64,000 bases of DNA from Mycolicibacterium celeriflavum (GTDB taxonomy: Bacteria; Actinomycetota; Actinomycetes; Mycobacteriales; Mycobacteriaceae): NCBI RefSeq assembly GCF_010731795.1, contig NZ_AP022591.1:3844001-3908000 (forward strand), read 5' to 3'. Below are positions 27,607-36,345 of the stretch, one piece after another (within the stretch, counting starts at the first letter, position 1; every line of letters starts with the position of its first letter). The notes under the pieces were generated by a model, which did not search any database, was not told the origin of the DNA, and saw nothing but the letters and a program-made list of their open reading frames with translations. The position numbers were made by a program, and so were the translations under genes.

Positions 27607-28541
27607 ATTTCGGTCAGCGGTGGGGTGGCCCGCCACAAGTCGATCATCGGCGCGATGCCCTCGACCAGCATCGGCAGGGCGGGTGCCATCGCCAGGGCCG
27701 CTATCATCGCGAGCCGGCCGGCCGCCTCGGTGATGCGCAGCACCCGTGCGTCGGTCGGCCGCAGTCCGAGCGAGACGGCGGCCGCGTCGTAGGTGGCGAT
27801 CGCTTCCGGGCCCGTCAACGCCAGATCGGATTCGACCGCGCCCAACGTCACGAGTTCGAAGTCCGACCACAGGTCGCCGTCGGCGGTGGCGATCATGTTG
27901 TGGTACGGCGCGTCGCCGTGGATGGTCTGCACGTCCACACCGGGGAAGGCCGCCTCGAATGCCGCGCGCGACGTCAGCACCGGGGCGATGGCGGCCCATT
28001 CCCGTTGGGCGCGTTCGAGATCGGCGGCAGAGACCAGCTCGGGCAGGCGCCGTAGCTGCGCAAGCCCTTCGGGGATGTAGGAGTTGAACGGCGCCCAGAA
28101 CTCGAGTTCCCCGTCGTAGTCGCGAAGCGCGGCGTGCAACCGCGCGGTCTGCTCCATCCGCCGGCCCATGTCCGGCGCTACGTCCGGAATCTGTTCGACG
28201 AACTGCCAGAACGTCATCGAGAAACCGTCGCGCCGAACGGGTTCGCGCGGCACGAGCGGGCTGGGCGGCACGACGGGATGGCCGCGATCGGCTAGCCATC
28301 CGGCCACGGCCAGTTCCGCGCGCTGTTGCCTGGTCTGCTCGTGCGGGTTCGCGGTGTACGACGGCGGCAGCACCGTGGGTACCCGGACCACGACCGGAGC
28401 GGGCGACAGGTGGACGATCACGGAGAACGCGTCGTAGAGCACGCGGGGTTCGTCCACACGCAGACCGAGGTCGACACCGGCCGCGGCGGCTGCGGCGACG
28501 GCGGTGGCGGTGCGGGCGGCGATCTCGGCGTCGGTCAGCAC
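27603..28541 (-). CDS. Aminoglycoside phosphotransferase-like kinase
   Basis: A 312-residue protein of the APH/choline kinase family: the catalytic loop is IHGDAPYHN (HGDxxxxN, near residue 210) and the metal-binding Asp is in LWSDFELV. Such mycobacterial proteins usually phosphorylate small metabolites rather than antibiotics; the substrate is unknown. GTG at 28541 follows the otsB stop by 2 bases; a TTG at 28547 overlapping that stop is the alternative. It is the third gene in a kstR-otsB-kinase run. Confidence 0.78.
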   Translation of the reverse strand: MLTDAEIAARTATAVAAAAAAGVDLGLRVDEPRVLYDAFSVIVHLSPAPVVVRVPTVLPPSYTANPHEQTRQQRAELAVAGWLADRGHPVVPPSPLVPREPVRRDGFSMTFWQFVEQIPDVAPDMGRRMEQTARLHAALRDYDGELEFWAPFNSYIPEGLAQLRRLPELVSAADLERAQREWAAIAPVLTSRAAFEAAFPGVDVQTIHGDAPYHNMIATADGDLWSDFELVTLGAVESDLALTGPEAIATYDAAAVSLGLRPTDARVLRITEAAGRLAMIAALAMAPALPMLVEGIAPMIDLWRATPPLTEI

Positions 28542-28543
28542 CG

Positions 28544-29296
28544 TCAACCCGAGTGCGACTGACGCGCTTCGAGTAGGAACCTCAACGCTGCGGCAACGTC
28601 TTCGGGCGAGTTCACCCGGTAGGCCGCCAGCGTCTCGCCCGGGCCGACCTTCACCCCGACATCGTCACCGCCCAGCCGCCGGAACGCCTTCTCGTCGGTG
28701 ACGTCGTCGCCGAAAAACACGACCGCGCTGGCCTTCTCCTGCGAGCGCAGAATGTCGAGCGCCTCGCCCTTGTCGGTCTGGATGACCGCGAACTCCAGCA
28801 CCGCCTTGCCCTCGGTCAGTTGCACATCCCAGCCCGTCGACGCCTCACGTGCCGCCGCCAGCGCCGCCTCGCCGTCGTCGGCCGAGGCGTTGCGGACGTG
28901 CAACGCAACGCTCGCGGGCTTGGTTTCGACGGTCACGCCCGGTCGGCCCGCCGCGATGGCGTCGAGCTCGGCGGTGATCCGGTCCAGCAGCTCCCGGTCG
29001 ATGTCATGTGTGAAACCCGAAGTGAACTCGGCGCCGTGGCTGCCGACGAGATGCACCGCCGGCGACAGCCCCGACAGGTCGCGCAGCACGTCGAGTGCGC
29101 GCCCGGAGATCAACGCACTGGCCGTATGCGGAACATCGGCCAGGGACACCAGGGCATCGGCGGCATCGGCGAGCGGTCGGGCGTCGGCCGGGTTGCTCAC
29201 GATCGGTGCGAGGGTGCCGTCGAAATCGGAGCTGACGAGCAGCCGCGGTGTCGCTGCGGCCGTCGTGAGAGCACGCTGCAGATCGGCCGGGAGCAC
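28544..29296 (-). CDS. otsB: Trehalose-6-phosphate phosphatase (OtsB)
   Basis: A 250-residue HAD-superfamily phosphatase that releases trehalose from trehalose-6-phosphate. HAD motifs: DFDGTLAPI (motif I, near residue 24), SGR (motif II region), and GDDVTDEKAF (motif IV, near 195), all characteristic of trehalose phosphatases. It lacks the long N-terminal extension of M. tuberculosis OtsB2, so this is the compact form. GTG at 29296 begins 2 bases after the kstR stop, so it is transcribed with the cholesterol regulator. Confidence 0.9.
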   Translation of the reverse strand: MLPADLQRALTTAAATPRLLVSSDFDGTLAPIVSNPADARPLADAADALVSLADVPHTASALISGRALDVLRDLSGLSPAVHLVGSHGAEFTSGFTHDIDRELLDRITAELDAIAAGRPGVTVETKPASVALHVRNASADDGEAALAAAREASTGWDVQLTEGKAVLEFAVIQTDKGEALDILRSQEKASAVVFFGDDVTDEKAFRRLGGDDVGVKVGPGETLAAYRVNSPEDVAAALRFLLEARQSHSG

Positions 29297-29298
29297 GC

Positions 29299-29979
29299 CT
29301 AGATCTTAGGGTGCTCTCCGTCGCCGATCAGCAGCCGCACGGCGAGATCCAGCCGCTTGCTGACGTCGGTCGCCGAGGCCCGCCTGGTCAGCCAGGCGAG
29401 CAGATTCGACAACCAGACGTCGGAGATCACGCGGGCGATGTGGTACTGGTCCTCGGTGGGCTCACCGTCGCTCATGGCGCGGGCGAACATCGAGTCCATC
29501 AACTTGCCGACATGGTCGACCTCACCGGCCGCCGACGCGTCGGCGAACACGAACGCCCGCGTCATCGCCTCGGTCAACAGCGGATTGCGCTGCATCGCGC
29601 GGTTGAGCTTGCCGACCATGATGTTCAGCCGCTGATAAGGCGTGCCGCCGGTCAGCGCTGCGCGGTCGGTCTTGGCGTCGATGCGCTCGAACTCGCGGCC
29701 CAGCGCCGAAACCAGGAGATGGACCTTCGACGGGAAGTATCGGTAGAGGGTGCCGACCGCGACATCGGCGCGTTCGGCAACCGCACGCATCTGAACGGCT
29801 TCGTAACCGCCTTTGGAGGCGATCGCCAGCGTGGCGTCCAGGATGCGCTTGCGACGCTCACGCTGGGCTTCGGAGCCGAGCTCGGACTCGGACAGCACCG
29901 CCACGTTCATCACCTGGCGTGGTCGCGAATCCGACGCCGAACCCGAGCTGGCGGGTGCTGACTGAGACGGGCCGGACAT
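29299..29979 (-). CDS. kstR: KstR, TetR-type repressor of cholesterol catabolism
   Basis: TetR-family repressor of the large cholesterol regulon, released by 3-oxo-4-cholestenoyl-CoA-type ligands. The helix-turn-helix AERADVAVGTLYRYFPSK is exact and the ligand domain is near-identical to M. tuberculosis KstR (Rv3574). The ATG at 29979 (226 residues) has GAAGGAG 11 bases upstream; ATG 29910 would give the 203-residue form beginning MNVAVLSESELG. A KstR palindrome at 30123 sits in the divergent promoter shared with fadE34, so it controls itself. Confidence 0.96.
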   Translation of the reverse strand: MSGPSQSAPASSGSASDSRPRQVMNVAVLSESELGSEAQRERRKRILDATLAIASKGGYEAVQMRAVAERADVAVGTLYRYFPSKVHLLVSALGREFERIDAKTDRAALTGGTPYQRLNIMVGKLNRAMQRNPLLTEAMTRAFVFADASAAGEVDHVGKLMDSMFARAMSDGEPTEDQYHIARVISDVWLSNLLAWLTRRASATDVSKRLDLAVRLLIGDGEHPKI

Positions 29980-30122
29980 GCGGCGGGCAACTCCTTCGTC
30001 GTGCGTTCTCGTTTCGAAACGATACGCATGCCGATCCTCATTTTCTCACCTCGACACCCGCATTGGCACCGACGTGTCCTGCTGTAATGGCGGTCGACTT
30101 GACGTTCGATCGCTGGCACTAT

Positions 30123-30136
30123 TAGAACACGTTCTA
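30123..30136. promoter_or_regulatory. KstR operator between kstR and fadE34
   Basis: TAGAACACGTTCTA is a perfect 14-bp palindrome matching the KstR consensus TnnAACnnGTTnnA. It lies 43 bases before the fadE34 GTG and in the divergent kstR leader. Confidence 0.92.
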
Positions 30137-30178
30137 GTGAGGAGCACCGCCTTCTCACCCAATCGCTAGGAGTGGACG

Positions 30179-32305
30179 GTGTCGCTCGCATCCCCGGGGA
30201 CCATCGCCGACGAGCAGTCGGCCGTACGGGAGCTGGTCCGTGACTGGGCAGCAGCCTCCGGCGCCATCGCGGCGGCGCGCGACGTCGAGCAGGGCCAGCC
30301 GGACGCCTGGCGCCAACCCTATGCGGGGATGGCCCAACTCGGGATCTTCGGTGTCGCGTTGCCCGAGGAGCACGGTGGCGCAGACGGCACGGTCGACGAC
30401 CTCTGCGCGATGGTCGACGAGGCGGGCGCCGCGTTGGTTCCCGGCCCGATCGCCACGACGGCGCTTGCCACGCTGGTGATAGAGCAGTCCGCCGAGCAGT
30501 CCGAGGTGTTGCAGGCACTGGCCTCCGGGGATCGGGTCGCCGGGGTGACACTCATCGGGGATCTGCAGTTCGCCGACGGCCGCGCCTCGGGCACCGCGGA
30601 ATACGTGCTCGGCGCCGACGCCGCGGGGGTGCTGCTGCTGCCCGCAGGCGACGAGTTCGTGCTGGTCGACGCGGGCGCCGGCGGCGTCTCGGTCGAACCG
30701 TTGAAGGCGACCGACTTCTCCCGGCCGCTGGCGCGCGTCGTGCTCGACGCCGCGCCCGCCGAGGCGGTCGACGTTCCGGCGCAACGGGTGATCGACATCG
30801 CGGCGGCGGTGATGGCGGCGGAGGCCGCCGGGCTGGCCCGCTGGGCATTGCAGACCGCGACGGAATACGCGAAGGTGCGCGAGCAGTTCGGCAAGCCGAT
30901 CGGCAGTTTTCAGGCCATCAAGCACATGTGCGCCGAAATGCTGCTGCGCTCAGAGCAGGCCTCCGTGGCGGCCGCCGACGCCGCGAGGGCCGTGGGCGAA
31001 GAGGACGAACAGTTGTCGATCGCTGCGGCGGTGGCGGCAGCCGTCGGTATCGACGCGGCCAAGGCCAATGCCAAGGACTGCATCCAGGTGCTGGGTGGCA
31101 TCGGCATCACCTGGGAGCACGACGCGCACCTGTACCTACGCCGTGCCTACGGCATCGCGCACTTCCTCGGCGGGGCGCAGCGTTGGCTGCGCCGTGTGGC
31201 CACGTTGACGCAACAGGGGGTGCGTCGCGAACTGCACATCGACCTCGAGTCGGTCGCGGACAAGCGGCCCGAAATCGCCTCTGCCGTCGCCGAAGTCGCG
31301 GCGCTGCCGGTCGAGAAGCAGCAGGCCGCACTGGCCGACGCGGGATTGCAGGCACCGCACTGGCCCAAGCCGTACGGGCGCGGCGCCGGCCCCGCCGAGC
31401 AGCTGCTGATCGACCAGGAGCTGGCCAAGGCCGGTGTGTCGCGGCCGGACCTGGTGATCGGATGGTGGGCGGCGCCAACGATTCTCGAGCACGGCACGCA
31501 GGAGCAGATCGAGCGGTTCGTGCCGGCCACGCTGCGGGGCGAGCTGTTGTGGTGTCAGTTGTTCTCCGAGCCCGGCGCCGGATCCGATCTGGCGGCGTTG
31601 CGCACCAAAGCCGTACGGGTGGATGGCGGTTGGAAGCTCACCGGACAGAAAGTGTGGACCTCGGCGGCGCACAAGGCGGCGTGGGGTGTGTGTCTCGCGC
31701 GCACGGACCCGGATGCGCCCAAACACAAAGGCATCACGTACTTTCTGGTCGACATGAAGTCGCCGGGCATCGACATCCGGCCGCTGCGCGAGATCACCGG
31801 CGACAACCTGTTCAACGAAGTTTTCTTCGACGAGGTCTTCGTCCCCGACGAGATGGTCGTCGGGCAGGTCAACGACGGCTGGCGGTTGGCACGCACCACG
31901 CTGGCCAACGAGCGGGTGGCGATGTCACACGGCACCGCACTGGGCAATCCGATGGAGGAACTGCTCAAGCAGGTGGCCACGCTCGATCTCGATGCGGCCG
32001 GCCAGGACCAGTTGGGCTCGTTGATCGTCGCGGCTCAGGTCGGCTCGCTGCTGGACCGCAAGATCGCCGAACTCGCTGTTGGCGGCCAGGATCCGGGACC
32101 GCAGGCCAGCGCGCGCAAGCTGATCGGGGTGCGCTATCGACAGGCGCTGGCCGAGATTCGGATGGAGTTGTCCGAAGGCGGCGGCGTGGTCGAGAACCCC
32201 ACGGTGTTCGACTTCCTCAACACCCGCTGCCTGACGATCGCGGGCGGCACGGAGCAGATCCTGCTCACCCTCGCCGGCGAAAGGCTGCTCGGCCTGCCCC
32301 GCTAG
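30179..32305 (+). CDS. fadE34: FadE34, double-domain acyl-CoA dehydrogenase for steroid side chains
   Basis: A 708-residue protein made of two fused acyl-CoA dehydrogenase units (about 1-350 and 365-708). The first carries the steroid-type catalytic Glu motif GGIGITWEHDAHLYLRRA; the second has the FAD-binding motif FSEPGAGSDLA and C-terminal IAGGTEQILL. In M. tuberculosis FadE34 (ChsE3) dehydrogenates a C24-type steroid CoA thioester during side-chain removal. The GTG at 30179 has AGGAG 6 bases upstream. Expression is set by the KstR site just upstream. Confidence 0.93.
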   Translation: MSLASPGTIADEQSAVRELVRDWAAASGAIAAARDVEQGQPDAWRQPYAGMAQLGIFGVALPEEHGGADGTVDDLCAMVDEAGAALVPGPIATTALATLVIEQSAEQSEVLQALASGDRVAGVTLIGDLQFADGRASGTAEYVLGADAAGVLLLPAGDEFVLVDAGAGGVSVEPLKATDFSRPLARVVLDAAPAEAVDVPAQRVIDIAAAVMAAEAAGLARWALQTATEYAKVREQFGKPIGSFQAIKHMCAEMLLRSEQASVAAADAARAVGEEDEQLSIAAAVAAAVGIDAAKANAKDCIQVLGGIGITWEHDAHLYLRRAYGIAHFLGGAQRWLRRVATLTQQGVRRELHIDLESVADKRPEIASAVAEVAALPVEKQQAALADAGLQAPHWPKPYGRGAGPAEQLLIDQELAKAGVSRPDLVIGWWAAPTILEHGTQEQIERFVPATLRGELLWCQLFSEPGAGSDLAALRTKAVRVDGGWKLTGQKVWTSAAHKAAWGVCLARTDPDAPKHKGITYFLVDMKSPGIDIRPLREITGDNLFNEVFFDEVFVPDEMVVGQVNDGWRLARTTLANERVAMSHGTALGNPMEELLKQVATLDLDAAGQDQLGSLIVAAQVGSLLDRKIAELAVGGQDPGPQASARKLIGVRYRQALAEIRMELSEGGGVVENPTVFDFLNTRCLTIAGGTEQILLTLAGERLLGLPR

Positions 32306-32328
32306 GGGTGGTGGCAGTCGTGTGGTCC

Positions 32329-32377
32329 CTTAACGGGTTGATCGCACGCACCTGGTGGCTGTAATTAACCCGTTAAG
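32329..32377. terminator. Inverted repeat between convergent fadE34 and Rv3572-like genes
   Basis: CTTAACGGGTT (32329-32339) and its exact complement (32367-32377) form an 11-bp stem with a 27-base loop, placed between two convergent stops. A bidirectional terminator is the simplest reading, though the loop is long. Confidence 0.5.
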
Positions 32378-32416
32378 TGCGCCGCGCGTGCTTTACGCAG
32401 GATTCCCAGCAGTCGC

Positions 32417-32956
32417 CTAGCTGAACGCGGCCTGTGCGCAGGCGTCGGGGGAGGTGACGTTCACTCCCGCGTAGACCACCTGGATGTGTGAGCACACGAT
32501 CAGCGGGACGTCGGTGCGCGGGCCGCCGGTGCGCGCGTCGACCGGCCAAGCGATTCCGCGGAACTGGAACTTCTCCGGCGGTCCGCCGCCGAAGTAGATC
32601 GTCGTGAACTCCACATCGGTGAGCGACTTGAACGACCGGGTGTTCGGCGCATCGAAATTGAAGTTGATGTACACGCCGCGGTCCATGGTCCGCAGCGTGG
32701 TGGTCTGGCGGGCCCACAGGTCGCCCGGGAAGCCGAGGATGTCGGGCCCGCGGCGAAGGTTGGCGCGCGCGTCGAACAGGCACTTGGCCTCGGCCGCGAT
32801 GCAATTGGCGGTCGAGTGCATCTCCAGGGAGGTGGCGGGGTCGACCGGAATCGACACGTCAGCGGTGTCGACCGCCGCGGACGCGGTCGGGGCGACGAGC
32901 GCAACAGCCAACCACATCGCCGATACCACGGCCAGAACGCCGGCGCACCGCTTCAC
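32417..32956 (-). CDS. Secreted protein of unknown function (Rv3572-like)
   Basis: A 179-residue exported protein: N-terminal signal peptide (residues 1-27, cleaved after ASA), then a mature domain with four Cys (CIAAEAKC, VCSH, DACAQ) that may form two disulfides. The GTG at 32956 has AGGGAGA about 5 bases upstream. Position between fadE34 and kshB is conserved in M. tuberculosis. Function unknown; downstream of kshB on the same strand with 42 bases between, so likely expressed with it. Confidence 0.82.
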   Translation of the reverse strand: MKRCAGVLAVVSAMWLAVALVAPTASAAVDTADVSIPVDPATSLEMHSTANCIAAEAKCLFDARANLRRGPDILGFPGDLWARQTTTLRTMDRGVYINFNFDAPNTRSFKSLTDVEFTTIYFGGGPPEKFQFRGIAWPVDARTGGPRTDVPLIVCSHIQVVYAGVNVTSPDACAQAAFS

Positions 32957-32998
32957 TGGTTCTCCCTTTCGGTCGTGCGGCGAATGCTAGCCCGCACG

Positions 32999-34069
32999 CT
33001 ATTCGTCGTAGGTGACTTCGACCGAATCCGAGCGTGGCAGCGCCTGGCAGCCCAGGATCAGGCCCTCGTCGAGATCGGACTGCTCCAACACGTCGTTGAC
33101 ATCCATCTCGACCTCGCCGCTCTTCTTGAGCACCGCGCAGGCGCCGCAGTGGCCCTCACGGCAGGAGAACGGCGCATCGAGGCCCTTGTCCAGCAGCACG
33201 TCGAGCAGCTTGGCGTTGCGGGGCCACCGAACCTCGTGCTTCTCGCCGTCGAGCGTGACGATCGCGGTGGCCGGGCCCTCGTCGCTGTCGTCCTCCTCGA
33301 TGACCACCGCGGCGAACGGGTCGGAGTCCAGCGACTTGAACACCTCGAGGTGCACCCGCTCGGCCGGCATTCCGGCGCCCTTGACGGCCTCCTCCGCCGC
33401 GGCCATGAACGGACCCGGCCCGCAGATGTACGCGTCGTGGCCGGTGTACGGGGCGGTCAGCGTGGCCAGCGCCGCCGCGCTCGGCAGCCCCTGCACCGTC
33501 TCCAACCAGTGCACGACGACGAGCCGCTCGGGGTACTTCTCGCCCAGTTCACGCAGCGCCGCGCCGAAGATCACCGAGTTCTCGTCGCGGTTGGCGTAGA
33601 TCAGAACAACCTTGCCGCTGCCCTCGGCGAGTGCCGATTTGCAGATCGACATCATCGGCGTGATCCCCGACCCGGCGGCCAACAGCAGGAAGTCGGTGTC
33701 CAGTGTCTTGGGCACGAACGTGCCCGACGGCGCGAGCACGTGCACCTTCATGCCGGTGTGCGCGTGATCGCAGAGCCAGTTGGATGCGTAGCCGTCGGCG
33801 GTGCGCTTGACGGTGACGGTCAGCCGGTCGTCGGTGAAGGGTGAACTGCACAGCGAGTAGCAGCGGGCCACCGATCCGGTCCGCTCGCTGGGCACGCGCA
33901 GCGTCAGGAACTGCCCGGGTGCGTACCGCAGCCGTTCAGCCGGGATCTCGGCACCGGCGGGCACGGTGAACACCAGCGAGCGCGCGTCGCCCGTCTCCTC
34001 GACGACGTCGGCAAGCTCCAGCTCGAGCACATGGCTGCCGAGCGGCTCGTCGGTCACTTTCGCGTCCAC
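32999..34069 (-). CDS. kshB: KshB, reductase of 3-ketosteroid 9-alpha-hydroxylase
   Basis: A 356-residue flavoprotein that passes electrons from NADH to the Rieske oxygenase KshA for 9-alpha-hydroxylation of steroids. FAD site RCYSLCSSP (near 69-77), NAD site AAGSGITPMMS (near 130), and a C-terminal plant-type [2Fe-2S] ferredoxin domain with CREGHCGAC (C-X4-C-X2-C) and the fourth Cys in LGCQ. Similar to Rv3571 over its full length. GTG at 34069 gives the same N-terminal length as Mtb. Divergent from hsaA with two KstR sites between. Confidence 0.95.
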   Translation of the reverse strand: MDAKVTDEPLGSHVLELELADVVEETGDARSLVFTVPAGAEIPAERLRYAPGQFLTLRVPSERTGSVARCYSLCSSPFTDDRLTVTVKRTADGYASNWLCDHAHTGMKVHVLAPSGTFVPKTLDTDFLLLAAGSGITPMMSICKSALAEGSGKVVLIYANRDENSVIFGAALRELGEKYPERLVVVHWLETVQGLPSAAALATLTAPYTGHDAYICGPGPFMAAAEEAVKGAGMPAERVHLEVFKSLDSDPFAAVVIEEDDSDEGPATAIVTLDGEKHEVRWPRNAKLLDVLLDKGLDAPFSCREGHCGACAVLKKSGEVEMDVNDVLEQSDLDEGLILGCQALPRSDSVEVTYDE

Positions 34070-34108
34070 CTTTCACGTCCGGCGATTCCGCCGATTCAGG
34101 CCGATAAC

Positions 34109-34122
34109 TAGAACAGGTTACA
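34109..34122. promoter_or_regulatory. KstR operator (kshB side)
   Basis: TAGAACAGGTTACA fits TnnAACnnGTTnnA at all fixed positions. It is 40 bases upstream of the kshB start. Confidence 0.85.
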
Positions 34123-34176
34123 GAAATGCATGTGCGCTGGTCCAGCCGTCACAGGTATGCCCTACTCGACACGAAT

Positions 34177-34190
34177 CGTAACGTGTTCTA
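34177..34190. promoter_or_regulatory. KstR operator (hsaA side)
   Basis: CGTAACGTGTTCTA fits the KstR consensus except for the first base (C in place of T). It lies 72 bases before the hsaA GTG; two operators in one 192-base divergent region allow separate control of kshB and the hsa operon. Confidence 0.8.
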
Positions 34191-34261
34191 ATCTGACGGC
34201 TAAGCGATTCGCGCTTGGTGTGAGTGCTCATCGCAGTCCGTCCTATCCGGGAGGCACATCA

Positions 34262-35446
34262 GTGACGTCCATTGAACAGCGTGACGCGCAGTCGGTCCTA
34301 GCCGGGATCGACGACCTCTTGCCGCTGATCGCCAAACGCGCGCAAGCCACCGAGGACCTGCGTCGCATTCCTGACGAGACGATCAACGAGCTCAACGAGG
34401 TCGGCTTCTTCAAGCTGCTACAGCCGCAGCAGTGGGGCGGCCTGCAGTGCGATCCGACGCTGTTCTACGAGGCGGTGCGCCGGCTCGCCAGCGCCTGTGG
34501 TTCCACGGGCTGGGTCGGTTCGATCATCGGTGTGCACAACTGGCATCTCGCGCTGTTCGACCAGCAGGCCCAGGAAGAAGTCTGGGGCGACGACCCCGCT
34601 GTGCGGATCTCCTCGTCGTACGCGCCGATGGGTGCGGGCACCGTCGTCGACGGCGGCTACATCGTCAACGGCTCCTGGAACTGGTCCTCGGGATGCGACC
34701 ACGCCACATGGACGTTCGTCGGAGGCCCGGTGATCAAGGACGGTAAGCCCGTCGACTTCGGTAGCTTTCTGATCCCGCGCACCGAGTACGAGATCGACGA
34801 CGTGTGGCATGTGGTCGGGCTCAAGGGGACCGGCAGCAACACGCTCAAGGTCAAGGATGTGTTCGTGCCGCGGCACCGCTTCCTGTCCTACAAGGCGATG
34901 AACGACCGCACCGCGGGCGGGCTGCAGACCAACACCGCGCCTGTCTACAAGATGCCTTGGGGGACTGTGCATCCCACCACGATCTCGGCTCCCATCGTCG
35001 GCATGGCCTACGGTGCTTACGACGCTCACGTCGAGCATCAGGGCAAGCGGGTGCGCGCCGCGTTCGCGGGGGAGAAGGCCAAGGATGATCCGTTCGCCAA
35101 GATCCGGATCGCCGAGGCCGCCAGCGACATCGACGCCGCCTGGCGTCAGCTGATCGGCAATGTCGGCGACGAATACGCACTGCTCACGGCGGACCAGGAG
35201 ATCCCGTTCGAATTGCGCGCCCGCGCCCGCCGCGACCAGGTCCGGGCGACCGGCCGCGCGATCGCCTCGATCGACCGGCTCTTCGAGGCATCCGGTGCCA
35301 CCGCACTCAACAACGACGCTCCGGTGCAACGGTTCTGGCGCGACGCGCACGCCGGACGGGTGCACGCCGCCAACGACCCGGAACGCGCCTACCTGATCTT
35401 CGGCAACAACGAGTTCGGGCTGCCGCCGCAGGACACGATGGTTTAA
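34262..35446 (+). CDS. hsaA: HsaA, flavin-dependent 3-HSA hydroxylase (oxygenase)
   Basis: A 394-residue two-component monooxygenase that hydroxylates 3-HSA to the catechol 3,4-DHSA in cholesterol ring degradation. It has an acyl-CoA dehydrogenase-like fold (group D flavin monooxygenase) and uses reduced FMN from HsaB. Near-identity to Rv3570c, including LLQPQQWGGLQCDP and NGSWNWSSGCDHATWTFVGG. GTG 34262 has GGGAGG 7 bases upstream and gives exactly the M. tuberculosis length. First gene of hsaADCB. Confidence 0.97.
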   Translation: MTSIEQRDAQSVLAGIDDLLPLIAKRAQATEDLRRIPDETINELNEVGFFKLLQPQQWGGLQCDPTLFYEAVRRLASACGSTGWVGSIIGVHNWHLALFDQQAQEEVWGDDPAVRISSSYAPMGAGTVVDGGYIVNGSWNWSSGCDHATWTFVGGPVIKDGKPVDFGSFLIPRTEYEIDDVWHVVGLKGTGSNTLKVKDVFVPRHRFLSYKAMNDRTAGGLQTNTAPVYKMPWGTVHPTTISAPIVGMAYGAYDAHVEHQGKRVRAAFAGEKAKDDPFAKIRIAEAASDIDAAWRQLIGNVGDEYALLTADQEIPFELRARARRDQVRATGRAIASIDRLFEASGATALNNDAPVQRFWRDAHAGRVHAANDPERAYLIFGNNEFGLPPQDTMV

Positions 35447-35458
35447 CGGGAAGGCCTG

Positions 35459-36343
35459 ATGACCTCATACATCCAGGAGACCGAGCAGCAGGTCGAGGTC
35501 ACCTTCGAATCGACGTCGCGGTACGCGCAGGTGCGCGACGACATGCGGCTGCACTACCACGAAGCTGGTGTCGGCCACTCGCAGACCGTGGTGCTGTTGC
35601 ACGGCGGCGGGCCCGGCGCGTCGAGTTGGTCGAACTTCTCCAAGAACATCGCGGTGCTGGCGAGGCACTTCCATGTCATCGCCGTCGACCAGCCCGGCTA
35701 CGGACACTCCGACAAGCACGCCGAACACGAGCAGTACAACCGCTACAGCGCGACCGCTCTGCTCAACCTGTTCGACCATCTCGGCATCGAACGTGCTGCG
35801 CTGGTAGGCAATTCACTCGGCGGCGGGACCGCGGTGCGCTTTGCACTGGACAATCCCAAGCGGGCCGGCCGGCTGGTGCTGATGGGCCCGGGCGGGCTGT
35901 CGGTCAATCTGTTCTCCCCGGATCCCACCGAGGGTGTCAAGCTGCTGGGCAGGTTCACCGCCGAGCCGACACGCGAGAACCTGGAGAAGTTCCTGCGCAT
36001 CATGGTCCACGACCAGAACCTGGTTACGCCCGAGTTGATCGACGAGCGGTTCGCGATCGCCAGCCAGCCCGAGTCGCTGGCCGCGGCGAAGGCGATGGGG
36101 AAGTCGTTCGCGGGTGCGGATTTCGAGCTCGGCATGATGTGGCGCGAGGTGTACAAGCTGCGTCAGCCGGTGCTGCTGATCTGGGGCCGGGAGGACCGCG
36201 TCAATCCGCTCGATGGCGCGTTGGTCGCGCTCAAACAGATTCCTCGCGTGCAATTGCACGTCTTCGGGCAGTGCGGCCACTGGGCGCAGCTGGAGAAATT
36301 CGACGAGTTCAACAAGCTGACCATCGACTTCCTCGGGAGCTAA
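35459..36343 (+). CDS. hsaD: HsaD, C-C bond hydrolase (4,9-DSHA hydrolase)
   Basis: A 294-residue meta-cleavage product hydrolase that splits 4,9-DSHA into HIP (the C/D-ring acid) and HHD. The alpha/beta hydrolase triad is Ser119 (GNSLGGG), Asp246 (WGREDRVNP) and His274 (QCGHWAQ). ATG 35459 has GGAAGG 5 bases upstream, 12 bases after hsaA. Ends where hsaC begins. Confidence 0.97.
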   Translation: MTSYIQETEQQVEVTFESTSRYAQVRDDMRLHYHEAGVGHSQTVVLLHGGGPGASSWSNFSKNIAVLARHFHVIAVDQPGYGHSDKHAEHEQYNRYSATALLNLFDHLGIERAALVGNSLGGGTAVRFALDNPKRAGRLVLMGPGGLSVNLFSPDPTEGVKLLGRFTAEPTRENLEKFLRIMVHDQNLVTPELIDERFAIASQPESLAAAKAMGKSFAGADFELGMMWREVYKLRQPVLLIWGREDRVNPLDGALVALKQIPRVQLHVFGQCGHWAQLEKFDEFNKLTIDFLGS

Positions 36344-36345
36344 TG

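Noticed and set aside
26491..28299. 602-codon minus-strand frame over the LacI and kinase genes
   Set aside because: It covers two conserved genes in other frames and has no recognisable domain or start context.
27603..28541. Kinase-like gene as an antibiotic resistance APH
   Set aside because: Only the generic HGD and DFE motifs are shared; chromosomal context with otsB and kstR argues for a metabolic role.
30928..32364. 478-codon plus-strand frame inside fadE34
   Set aside because: Out-of-frame copy of fadE34 coding sequence, Gly/Arg-rich without motifs.
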